DNA of 12,251 nt from contig JALLPB010000906.1 in the NCBI GenBank assembly GCA_036939975.1, positions 1 to 12,251 on the forward strand. The letters are read 5' to 3'. Positions within the stretch are counted from its first letter, which is position 1. Each line of letters opens with the position of its first letter. This DNA is from Cyclostephanos tholiformis. Its lineage: Eukaryota > Bacillariophyta > Thalassiosirophyceae > Thalassiosirales > Thalassiosiraceae. Position numbers and translations under genes: made by a program. Below are positions 1 to 7,964 of the stretch, one piece after another. A model generated the notes under the pieces. The model saw only the letters and a program-made list of their open reading frames with translations. It was not told the origin of the DNA and made no database searches.

Positions 1-830
1 TGATGTTGGAAGGGGGGTGTGCTTGTATTTTTGGAATTGAGCCACAGGTGATCCAGAATGATGTGGGTGGTGGTTGTGGCCATGTATGCAATGTTAGACA
101 GAAATGATGGTTGTTAGGGGAGAATGTGATGATGCCGAGCGAAATCGCGGAGGAAATTTGATATTTAATCTGGAAAAGGATGTTGATGATGCCTGTGTAT
201 TATTTTATTTGATGTTTATCCATGGGCGGTGAGGAGGGCAAGATCCCAGTTGCCGTTAGTTGTGCTGACTGATCTGAACGAAAAGTCGTTTTTTCTGTCA
301 CTCATCATGGTGAACTCCTCGACATTGGGAGTGTTCCGTAACCCGATCGACATCATAGCGTGCGACTTCCAAGGTGCTGACAAGATGAGTCACTGCCCAC
401 CACATCCTGCTGCCGAAGTCCCGCAGTGTCGCATTGGCGCTGAAGCAGAGAATACGCAACAAGTGCTTGCCATCCCCGCCACCTCACGGTGATGATGCCG
501 CCGACGTCGCCTGACGACGACCCGTTGTTGAGACAAAATCTCCCTGGTCCAAGCCAGTACATACATTGTACTGTCCAGCACAGAAAAAGGTGAGCTGGAG
601 AGATGCTCTCCTTCCACATCATATCCCTCCTGTAGCCACCGAGTAGAGTAGACCCACATAAATCAATTAATATCTCAATTTACAACGTCAAATGGATCCA
701 AATCAATTGATTCATCGTGTCCTCAACACCCGCCTACGTGGTTGACGCATTCGCTGCGGCCGACGGTGAGTATTCTTGAGAGCGGTACATAGTATCGCCT
801 CCCTTTTTGCATCAAGATGAGACTAAAATA
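1..830. other. No confident gene; weak coding traces
   Basis: I see no gene here that I can support. A plus-strand open stretch at about 229-492 reads plausibly around 300-390 (VNSSTLGVFRNPIDIIACDF), but it matches nothing I recognise. Minus-strand frames over 353-659 are open too and become Arg/His-rich, which suggests composition rather than coding. The stretch just before the monooxygenase remnant (about 660-720) is AT-rich, with a direct repeat of AAATCAATT, and could hold its old promoter. No core promoter motif stands out. Confidence 0.3.
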
Positions 831-2785
831 ATGATTGATGCCGCATCCCCACCCCATCCCAATCCGAATCCTCCATCGGAGGAGGAGGATGTCAAGATTG
901 AGCACCATGCCCTCGTCACAGTTGGAGGGGGCATAGGCGGTCTCATACTCGCCCTGTATCTTGATGCCAACTACTACCACCATCACCAACCCGCCGATTC
1001 TGATTCCAAACACGACAACAATGATGTCAACATTGATATAGCCCCCCCCCTCATTATCCATACACGTTTAAGAGTCTGCGTTGTCCTACAACTCAAATGC
1101 TGGCGAGGCCATTGGGCTTTAACCGAATGGACTCCTGGTATTGTGGGATGTACCCGCACGTCATCCATCATTGACATCACTCCTGCGCAACGTACGACTT
1201 GCTGGGTGCGATTACATCTTTAGGAGGTGGATGAGGCACAACTGTCAGGAAGTGTGCGTCCCTTGAGAGGACAAGATCCTATCATCGTCGTCATTGTCGT
1301 TGTTGTTGTCATCATTGTTGTCGTTCAACGCGGGCATTGTCGCAGGGGATGACAACTCGGCGATTGATGACGTGCGACTACTAGGGTGTGGTATCACCCG
1401 GAGCGGCATCCTGGGCGGCGCGATCGGCGCGATGATGAACCTGGTTGGACGTGGGAGGAAGACAACGATGGCTAATTCGGGGGGGGCATCATCGCCGCTG
1501 TTGTCGACAACGATGTGGCGGCGTTGGACCTTTGTAGCATGGGCATACGTCGGTACAGATTATCAGGACGTCACGATGCCTGCCGTGGGGTCGGCATTGC
1601 GATACACTTTGGGAAGAGAGTCATTGGCGTGAGCGGTACGATTGTCGATGGCTCCAATAGCAATACCGATTCCATTGTCGGAGATGGCAGCAATATGGCA
1701 AGGCCATGCAGGCCCAGGATGCTGATCGAATTCAATGACGGATCGAAAGTATCGTGTTCCCCACTGATCGGCGCTGATGGGATCAATTCAAGAGTTTGTG
1801 ATTACATGATAAATCCAATCGTATTGAGGAGGACCGTCCCTGCTGCATCGGACGATGACGACAGTGGTGGTGGAGGGGTGAGAAATGTGAAAGTTACATC
1901 ATGGAATACACAGGCATGACATGCCTGATGGGATGCGCACACCTTCCGTTCGTTCGGTGCATATGCTTCCCGAGTTCCATCACCACCAGGTGTCATGCCT
2001 GTTACTACATCGCACAGAGGGGGGGGGGGATGATGGGAAGACAAATGACGTTGATGATGACGAGAACAATTGCCAGCATTGGCTGGTATTGAACGGCCGG
2101 ATCAATGGCGTATGTTACCAATGAAACCAGGGACGAGTGTCACATGTTGGCAAATTGGTTACGTACGGGCGGATGGGACGAGATGTTCCTCGCCCCCCTC
2201 GAGAGCTCGACATTATCAGTGATGCTTCGGGTGGGCATAAGGAATTGGGTGGTGGCGCTGGATTCGTGGCACATTGGGGGGGGGGGGGGCAATGGTGACG
2301 TTGCAGGGGAGGGGGGAAATGTGGCGATGGGAGGGAAGAACAAAAATGTCAGACCGGCGGTACTACTCAGCGACGCGGCACATCCGCCAGTGCTGTACAT
2401 TGGACAGGGTGCCATGATGGCGACCAAGGATGCTGGCACACTTGCCATGGTGTTACGCGAGTACTGCCCCCCCGTCGTCCTTCGGGCCACGACATCCCCA
2501 AAGGGGGGCGTTGTCGAGCTCAACCTGTCCAAATTCTCGGAGGCGATGAGAATTTATGAGTAACTTTGCATCGATAGGTTTCGTGGAGTACTGGTCTCAA
2601 GCATTGCCCTCGGTAAGACACAGCAGCAAAGGGCGGAATCAAAGTTGTACAACACGTGGAGGGAGATGTCAATATAAGCCCAGGTTTGGGCTGATGGGAT
2701 GTTGCCAATCATGAGGCTCGGTACGTCCTACGATTATTGGGCAAGGGCGGAGGAGGCACTTGCGATGGCACGCGTTCGACATTGA
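831..2785 (+). pseudogene. Decayed FAD-dependent monooxygenase
   Basis: This is the remnant of a flavoprotein monooxygenase (aromatic-ring hydroxylase / zeaxanthin epoxidase-like fold), a family that uses FAD and NAD(P)H to insert oxygen into a substrate. From the ATG at 831, frame 3 gives the dinucleotide-binding loop VGGGIGGL (921-944). Frame 1 gives AIGL-stop-PNG (1108-1131) and DYIFRRWMRH (about 1215-1245). Frame 3 gives GIRRYRL and IAIHFGKRV (about 1540-1625), then the second FAD motif GADGINSRV (1770-1796). Frame 2 gives YTGMTCLMGCAH (1907-1942), CHACYY, DECHMLANWLR (2129-2161), the third FAD/ribityl motif SDAAHPP...GQG (2369-2410), and a C-terminal run with LGKTQQQRAESKLYNTWREM, ending at 2785. 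In-frame stops lie at 1069, 1120, 1264, 2561 and 2675. Frame changes fall near a C9 run (1042-1050), a G8 run (1479-1486), about 1890-1903, a G11 run (2019-2029) and about 2110. With all three FAD motifs still readable, the decay looks fairly recent. Some gaps could be introns or assembly errors, but several independent stops argue for a pseudogene. The substrate is unknown. Confidence 0.85.
1042..1050. repeat. C9 run at a frame change
   Basis: Nine consecutive C bases lie where the monooxygenase reading moves from frame 3 to frame 1. Further homopolymers in the same remnant are G8 at 1479-1486 (frame 1 to 3), G11 at 2019-2029 (frame 2 to 1) and G13 at 2277-2289 (frame kept, adding glycines between WHI and the GD motif). 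They could be real slippage mutations or basecalling errors. Confidence 0.85.
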
Positions 2786-2992
2786 CTTTTTCATTTGATT
2801 TCAGGTGAGGTGGTTCATGTTTTTTTGAAGAAAATGCGGGACTAAATTATTGCATTAGAATTACCATTTAACAAGTTTAATTGCAGCAAACAACATAACC
2901 ACATTCCAACAAACATAAATAACCCATGATTGTCCCCATTTTAGTCGAATATCTAAGTTGCACAAAATCTCACTACGAATATCACACCTTTC
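2786..2992. other. AT-rich spacer between convergent remnants
   Basis: No ORF or structured repeat is visible. The stretch separates the 3' end of the plus-strand monooxygenase remnant from the 3' end of the minus-strand coding remnant, so it would hold both old 3' untranslated regions. AATAAA-like and TTTAAT-like strings occur, but no polyadenylation signal can be chosen. Confidence 0.4.
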
Positions 2993-3411
2993 CTATTCAT
3001 CCTCATCCTTGCCAATAGTCACTTGTAACATATCCTTTCCTAATGATCCCATATCATTCATCACCATGTCATGCATCATCAACAATGCTGTCAGGGCTTC
3101 CTTGTGAGCATTCATGTCATCCTCGTCATTGTCCGCACCGTCATACGTGATTGGCCTGCCCAATACAGGAAAGGACGTTGCCGGCCACGCCCGTTCAATA
3201 GTTACGATGCAACGTGTGCACCCTCCCCATCCTTTGTCCATCGATGGTGGGAACAACACCGTCACCAGGGCGGCAAGGGTCTCAGACTCTCCCAGCATGG
3301 CCTCCTCCCAGTCTTGCTCGTGATGGTGGCCTCGTCAGGTCCTTGGTGATCAATTTGGGTCAGCTTTCCTGTAACTTGTTCTTCGTGGTGTAAATTTGAT
3401 GAAAGTACACA
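2993..3411 (-). pseudogene. Unrecognised coding remnant, one frame break
   Basis: The minus strand has an ORF from an ATG at 3298 to a stop at 2993-2995 (101 residues), starting MLGESETLAALVTVLFPPSM and ending in an acidic tail (GKDEDE). Open sequence continues upstream of that ATG as HHHEQDWEEA until a stop near 3335. The adjacent frame, up to about 3411, also reads protein-like (HEEQVTGKLTQIDHQGPDEA). A single one-base change around 3305-3340 would join the two. The region has balanced polar and hydrophobic composition and a possible helix-rich end (MNAHKEALTALLMMHDM), unlike the shadow ORFs on the plus strand. I do not recognise the family. It may be the last exon of a larger gene or part of a transposon protein. 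The start is not known. Confidence 0.4.
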
Positions 3412-3444
3412 ACTTGCTAGCATTTCCTCCAACTTCCCCACACT

Positions 3445-3490
3445 TTCTCACACTTTCTCAAATTTACACACACTTAAGAAAGTGTGAGAA
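3445..3490. repeat. 14-bp perfect inverted repeat
   Basis: TTCTCACACTTTCT at 3445-3458 is perfectly complementary to AGAAAGTGTGAGAA at 3477-3490, with an 18-base spacer. The left arm overlaps a tandem duplication of CACTTTCTCA (3441-3460). The sequence could form a hairpin or be the end of a small foldback element. It lies between coding remnants and shows no U-tract or other terminator feature. Confidence 0.75.
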
Positions 3491-3670
3491 GTTTGGCAAA
3501 GTTACACCAAATTTGTGTGTTAAAAAAATTGGTTGAAAATCAGTTCGAAAAAATCGAAGACTTTTGGAAAAAAAATCATTTTTTCGATAAATTCAGCTTT
3601 CCTGCATCCCCAAGAAGAGATCTAAAAAAATGTGTTTTTTGAAAGTTGACCCAAAAAGTCAAGATAAAAT

Positions 3671-3851
3671 ATGTTCACTTTAAAGTCAACATAAAAAATG
3701 TTGACCGACCTCACATGGGAATCTGTAGATGACATACTAATTCCGAAAAATGTTTCCCCAAAAGTTATCATTTGGAAATGTTGACTTTAAAGTCAACATT
3801 TGAAATGTTGACTTTAAAGTCAACATTTGAAATGTTGACCAGTCAACATTT
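3671..3851. repeat. Palindromic TTGAC/GTCAA repeat cluster
   Basis: A 26-bp perfect palindrome occupies 3776-3801 (half-site AAATGTTGACTTT) and is repeated exactly at 3803-3828. A third copy at 3830-3851 lacks the central TTTAAA but keeps 10-bp arms around a CA spacer. Their starts are exactly 27 bp apart. A related 22-bp copy with one mismatch lies at 3671-3692, followed by another half-site near 3697-3706. The units could extrude as cruciforms or bind a dimeric factor that recognises TTGAC. They could also be a young satellite or the core of a foldback element. No flanking duplication is visible. Confidence 0.9.
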
Positions 3852-3901
3852 TTTGGCCCATCCATCTGTTACACAAATGTCCAATGCTGTCTAATACCAT
3901 C

Positions 3902-3990
3902 CTAATAGTGGTGCAGCTGGTGATCAAACTTGAGCGGACCGGGCATGCTGGCGGGCATGCAGGAGGAGACTACCACTTTAAGTAGTGTTA
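3902..3990 (-). CDS. Candidate last exon after the MTD1-like exon
   Basis: On the minus strand, a TTCTCACAG acceptor ends at 3991. The following 89 bases, joined to the single base left over from the exon ending at 4218, read VTLLKVVVSSCMPASMPG and on to FDHQLHHY before a TAG stop at 3902-3904. The codon made across the junction is GTA (Val), which fits the KVTV/I expected at this point of the MTD1 family. The following residues do not resemble the usual AMLxRNxxRL tail. The exon is therefore supported by phase and splice site, not by homology. Confidence 0.3.
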
Positions 3991-4217
3991 CTGTGAGAAT
4001 TGCCAATGTCCATGTAGGAACAACATGATGAAATGTGAAAATTGCAAATGCTTATGAAAGTTGCAAAGGGCACATTAATGTCCCATCAGAGCAGAGGGAA
4101 TCCTGTAATATTTTCTAAACTGTGTTACTTGTAACTAGATTATACTAATGTTACATGCAGAGTGTTATGGATAATAAAAAATGCATTAAATGATCTGTTA
4201 ATAGAGGAACTACTCAC

Positions 4218-4386
4218 CAGTCACCTTTCTGACCATCAGAATGTACTGTACACCCTTGATCTGTAATATCTTGTCCTCGTTCACATTCTTGAAGGATGCC
4301 ACATTGGCAATAGTGGTGTGAGGCTGGAACCACTCCAATGGCAGATGGTAGTTCTTTGTTGGTACACCCTTGATGACAATATTCGA
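4218..4386 (-). CDS. MTD1-like methylene-THF dehydrogenase exon
   Basis: This 169-base stretch on the minus strand, bounded by CTACAG/ at 4387 and /GTGAGT at 4217, encodes SNIVIKGVPTKNYHLP followed by EWFQPHTTIANVASFKNV and GVQYILMVRKVT. It matches my memory of the C-terminal NAD-binding part of the monofunctional NAD-dependent 5,10-methylenetetrahydrofolate dehydrogenase (yeast Mtd1 type), which has GVPSxNYK, an N(F/V)AxxKNF/V element and a YVPMxGKVT end. Those enzymes work in cytosolic one-carbon metabolism. The usual GKVT has become RKVT here. Two identifiable neighbours are missing: I cannot find the N-terminal catalytic domain or the SEVVGRP region upstream. This is therefore either an orphan exon of a duplicated gene fragment or part of a diverged gene. 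The overlapping 63-residue ORF in another minus frame is a shadow. Confidence 0.65.
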
Positions 4387-4970
4387 CTGTAGGGCATATT
4401 TTGGTTCAATTTTTTTCCTTCACATGGCACATGGTAGGAATGAATGAGATAGCTAAATACATTCACAAGCATGCAACGGGTGTCATTTTAACTAGTGTTG
4501 CAAGGGGTGATGGTCACCAATGGAGTTGAATCAAACCAAGCTTAGTTAGGAGGGAGATGAACTTACACCAGTGGGGCTGCAGCCGAGCAAAGGACAATGA
4601 TGAAGTCCTCCCCTGTCCTTGTAGTCATCATTGCCATCCCCCTCCTTTACAGCAAACTATCCCCAACACATAATTTCATCACATTCACAGCCCTGCATGC
4701 TCTGGCATTCCCCTCATTTAGCGCCTTACAATGCACATCAACGTGTCATATGTCAAATGTATACACCACCTTGTGCACCGGCCATGCCATGCCCCTCAAT
4801 TTCAAAGTTTTTGGACCTAGACATGATTTTTTCCTCAATTTTTATGTATGTTGATGAGACAATGAGTTCACTCCGTGCCTTACCTGGAGAATGCAGCCTT
4901 CATACAAGCCTTGACACCTATTTTGCAATTGATTACATTGAGTTTTATCCTACGCTTGACATAGGATAAC
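4387..4970. other. Unassigned; possible minus-strand intron/exon mix
   Basis: No gene is confirmed here. On the minus strand a strong donor-like GTAAGT occurs at 4561-4566 after open sequence (about 4567-4645), and another, GTAAGG, at about 4881-4886 after a short open stretch ending KACMKAAFSR. Either could end an exon upstream of 4386, but neither matches the MTD1 family. The plus strand carries an 85-residue ORF at 4597-4854 with a hydrophobic start. It overlaps these candidates and has Cys/His/Phe-rich low-information composition. Confidence 0.3.
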
Positions 4971-5123
4971 TCACCCTCCAAGTGTGCTACTAGGGATGCT
5001 TGCTGTGATTGCAATCAGTTCCTTTTTGAGGGTTGTCAGGTCTCCGTCTTTTGGTTGTCCAAATATCATTTTACTAACCATTTCATTCCTGAGTTCTTCA
5101 TGGATGTCTGATTGCAGTCCCAT
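4971..5123 (-). pseudogene. Short gag-like retroelement fragment
   Basis: A 50-residue minus-strand ORF starts MGLQSDIHEELRNEM and continues LTTLKKELIAITASIPSSTL before GG-stop. The final part, a charged helix followed by ITASIPSSTLGG, resembles the ITAxxxTxLGGGxHGH segment that I recall from gag-like proteins of copia-type retrotransposons in diatoms and other algae. Here the sequence after GG is TGAGTT. Either a stop has arisen in the glycine/histidine motif, or GTGAGT is a splice donor. Nothing downstream shows the HGH motif, so the fragment is either truncated or spliced. It is too short to assign firmly. Confidence 0.35.
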
Positions 5124-5519
5124 GCTTGCTATGTTTTAGTTCTTGTTTAATCTAATCACTACTAACCATCAGTGACAATTTGAGTCTTGTTGTTGAAAGG
5201 TGGTGAGATAATTATGGTTCTTAATCTAGTTTCTATGTGGAGAATTTAAATTATTCTTCACCCTAGCTAAAAGCTCGCTAGATATCATATGTAGCTCTTG
5301 GGAGTCTAACACCCCTCCATCCCCCCCCCTACCTCCGCTGTTGTTGTCGTTGTCTTGGTGGCATAGCATGCAGGATCCTCAAGGGGATCCCAATCCTCAA
5401 ATATAGCGCAAGGCACATCAACCTTCCTCTGAATTTGAGCTGGGATGGGATGTAGCCTTGTGCCCTTGATGCTTTCGTGTGCAAGGTGAGTGCTCTTGTA
5501 CACATTATGTGGAACCCTT

Positions 5520-5527
5520 GTTGATAG
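5520..5527. repeat. 8-bp target site duplication, left
   Basis: GTTGATAG at 5520-5527 directly abuts the left end of the miniature transposon and is repeated exactly at the other end. An exact 8-bp duplication fits hAT-type integration. It also belongs to the interrupted reading frame. Confidence 0.9.
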
Positions 5528-5879
5528 CTTGGATGGAAAATCCAGTGGAATTCTGCAAAATTCCGCAGAATTCCGCAGAATTCCAAATTCTGGATCTTTT
5601 TAGGTGGGAATTTTCTTTTTCCGATCGGAAGAAAAGAAAATGACATCATCGGAATATGTTCCCACTACTCGGGAATAGCCAAAAATCCATTTCTGATTTC
5701 CCATATAGTATAGAAAAAAATTACGGAATTCCATCAGAATTCTGATTTCTTGATTTCTTTCCAGAGAGATTTTCCTAAAGTTTTCTGACCAGCATTGTTG
5801 GAATTCCAACATTGGAACCGGAATTCCAAACTCCACTGCTCCCAGAAATTGGACGCCAAAATTGGAATTCCCAACCAAG
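5528..5879 (-). mobile_element. hAT-like MITE, copy 1 (352 bp)
   Basis: This is a non-autonomous DNA element of 352 bp. Its ends are inverted: the left end reads CTTGGATGG, and the right end, read on the minus strand, CTTGGTTGGGAATTCC. Exact 8-bp direct duplications flank it. The interior is rich in GGAATTCC/GAATTC strings and holds a conserved block near 5620-5665 (GAAAATGACATCATCGGAAT). It encodes no transposase and would be mobilised in trans. It is the reverse-complement relative of 11022-11375, to which it aligns over its full length. The 8-bp duplication points to the hAT superfamily, though P and Merlin elements make similar sizes and the terminal bases do not decide. Strand is given so that both copies read from the CTTGGTTGGG end. 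Confidence 0.88.
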
Positions 5880-5887
5880 GTTGATAG
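5880..5887. repeat. 8-bp target site duplication, right
   Basis: GTTGATAG at 5880-5887 is the exact partner of the copy at 5520-5527 on the other side of the element. Confidence 0.9.
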
Positions 5888-6043
5888 TGGACAAGCACAA
5901 CAATGATGCATGGTGACAACAACGTCCCTTCGTTCATGCAGTTCCTCTTGCCAAACACCAAAATTGCCATTGTAGTCCTCCCGCCCGATGGGGATGTAGG
6001 ATGCGATGACAGGGGGGGGCACGGTCGATGATACCAAATGCAT

Positions 6044-7375
6044 CAGGGAGGGGGGGAGATGATTTTTTGCGAGAGGAGGAGGAGAGTGAGGTAGAGAGAG
6101 AGAGAGAAGTGGGAGTTTTCTTTGGCCATTTTTCTGTTGTGTTCCAAAGTGTTCTTTTTTGGAGCCGAATCCATGCTGAGAAACATGCCCACTATCTTCA
6201 ACTTGACAGGCATTACAAGCAGAATTAGTAAAACTAATACTAGGACAAGAAAATTTGGCTGATTCCTGTAAAAAAAGAAACTTGGCAGGATCAAATGTCA
6301 CTCATGTGGTAAAATATTGTTGTACCATACATGCTAACAGGGCCTGCTCCACGCTACAATACACTGTACAAAAACACTAACAAAAAACACAAATATACAC
6401 CTCTCTCACACATCAGAAGCAGCACCATGTCCCTTACTTCCTTGGGATGGTGCTAAATAGGACATTTTTGTCCAAAAATGGGACAGCCAATATCCTAACT
6501 GCTTTTCATTATGTACTTTCACCTAGTAGTCATCCACAAAAAGTCAAAAAATTGCCTGATCTTTTCTATTTTGCATCGTCTTCCTATGTCCCAGAGAGAG
6601 AATCCCATAGGGCTATGATTTATTATGTATGAAAATTGGGATTATCTTGTCATATATTTTTTCTATATTCAGATACCTTAGTCCTATGTAAAATGTCTAA
6701 AAAAATCTAATATTTTAGGAATTGTTTTGGTTAAATGATCAAATTGCTTCTTAGACATGACAAATGGGGAAGATGCAGTCATTTTTTATACAAAAGCCCT
6801 AAATGAATAAATTGGACGAGTCTATATTTTATACCAAACCCTACATATCATGTAAAGTTTTTATTTGAATCATCTAAGACTAATGGCAAAAAACAACTGC
6901 CACTCTCACACCTAAAAAAACACTACCCACAGCTAACAAAAGCAAAAACATGACCACCATGGTTCCCTGCTCCCTGCCGCCCTCCAGTGGCTTCAATTCT
7001 GAAGGTTAATCCAATCACCTTATGTCATGCAATAGTCTTTGATCGTTGTAACACGGAGATATAATTTTTATGCTAAACTAATATTATTCTTTGTTTTATT
7101 GAATATTATTAGTGTAGGCTAATGACCAATGGCCCAGCAGACAAAAGGTAAGTTTTTAAAGCTATTTTACATTTGGCTGCTGCATCAAATCATTGTGCAC
7201 TAACCCCAGCTATCCGCTGATATTTTTTTAATGACATTGCCCTTGTTCTCATCAAGTTTTGGTTTGATTTTGGACAGGGGGTGAGGGGCCTCCATGGTTG
7301 TCATGTTTTCATGAAGGTAGGTATAGTTGGTAAGTATCATAGTATATTGTAGAGTAGTTCAGACATGGCAGAAAT
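6044..7375. other. Gene-free AT-rich stretch
   Basis: No coding region is supported. A plus-strand purine tract (about 6050-6110, ending in a GAGA run) starts the stretch. An 8-bp-arm hairpin, CATTTTTG/CAAAAATG, lies near 6463-6480. The 61-residue plus-strand ORF at 6447-6632 starts inside that repeat and has no recognisable motif. The remainder to 7375 is AT-rich, with scattered A and T runs and no repeat I could pair. Confidence 0.45.
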
Positions 7376-7902
7376 AAGCCTGATAAATTTTAAAGGGACC
7401 ATCCATCATTTTCGCAGAAGCCAAAACTCCAATCAAACAGACCATCCCCAAAAAAGAGGTCATTCTGAGATAAATTGATGTAATTTTTCTCTCTGATAAG
7501 CATGAATTGGAGCATCTCGGGCGCTGATTAGCATAAAAATGCCCAATAAGCATAAGAGGAACTTGGGCACTGATAAGCATAAAAAGGCCTGAAAAGCATA
7601 AAAAGTAACTCAGGTGGTGGATGATTTTTCTGTGATTTTTTCTTCTGTTTGCACACACAACCATTTAGTTGTGACACCTAAAAGTACCCTATATCAGAGT
7701 TTTGGCAAAAACTGACAAGCCCAAATCCCCCCCCCCCAGCGTTTTCATTCCAAATCCTCTCTAACAGCAAAAAAAACAAGACGAAAACAAATCGAATGAT
7801 GGGTTGGAATAAAAATGGGCCCAAAAGTTTTTAAAGCAAAATATCATCTGTCAAGCCTTCCCGTCAAAACAGTGAATGGTCCCTTTTAGATTTATCAGTC
7901 TT
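7376..7902. mobile_element. 0.53-kb element with inverted ends
   Basis: The ends form an imperfect terminal inverted repeat. AAGCCTGATAAAT at 7376-7388, continuing to GGGACCAT at 7402, pairs with the complement of ATGGTCCC at 7876-7883, continuing to ATTTATCAGTCTT at 7902. 24 of 27 positions match, two differences lying in the central A/T tract. The interior holds a tandem repeat and a C10-type run near 7728 but no transposase. The 101-residue minus ORF that spans 7359-7664 crosses the boundary and is made of the repeat. I could not find a clean target duplication, so the exact ends and the class are uncertain. Confidence 0.6.
7495..7605. repeat. Degenerate AAGCATAAAA tandem repeat
   Basis: The motif GAT(A/T)AGCATAA(AAA) recurs at about 7495, 7527, 7543, 7572 and 7591. 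It alternates with GGGC(A/G)CT or GCCC/GGCC strings, giving an irregular higher-order unit of roughly 45-50 bp. It sits inside the element at 7376-7902. Confidence 0.6.
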
Positions 7903-7964
7903 GAATAAATATTTAAAAAAGTAATAAGTGTTAAATGTAGATTAGTTGCACTATCCAAATTGAT

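Larger units (their letters stand above)
5306..6043 (-). pseudogene. Unrecognised coding region split by a transposon
   Basis: The minus strand reads from an ATG at 6041-6043 through MHLVSSTVPPPVIASYIPIG, EDYNGNFGVWQEELHERRDV and HHCCACP to 5888, where a 352-bp element interrupts it. On the other side, in the same frame, it continues RVPHNVYKSTHLAHESIKG, then RLHPIPAQIQRKVDVP and FEDWDPLEDPACYATKTTTT, to a stop at 5306-5308. Removing the element and one 8-bp duplication leaves one uninterrupted frame, so this was one exon before insertion. The insert is 360 bp, a multiple of three, but it brings a stop at 5600-5602. A C/T-rich tract on this strand (about 6047-6110) precedes the ATG and may be a 5' untranslated region or an acceptor tract. 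I do not recognise the family. A GTAGGG after the Thr run could be a donor that ends the exon early. Confidence 0.6.

Noticed and set aside
1069..2677. Reassigned stop codons (alternative genetic code) to explain the monooxygenase stops
   Set aside because: Both TAA and TGA occur, at unrelated residue positions, along with several frame changes. Decay explains all of it more simply.
3776..3851. CRISPR array
   Set aside because: The 27-bp spacing is exact, but the units are palindromes separated by one base, with no unique spacers, in eukaryote-like DNA.
4597..4854. Plus-strand ORF with a signal-peptide-like start
   Set aside because: The hydrophobic start lies opposite minus-strand exon-like sequence with donor signals, and the rest is low-information Cys/His/Phe-rich sequence with no motif.
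5600..6301. 233-residue minus-strand ORF as an intact gene
   Set aside because: Its C-terminal part, from about 5879 down, is the MITE read through, and its first part lies in a C/T-rich leader. Only 5888-6043 reads as host coding.
7359..7664. 101-residue minus-strand ORF
   Set aside because: It crosses the border of the 7376-7902 element, and its composition is set by the AAGCATAAAA repeat.
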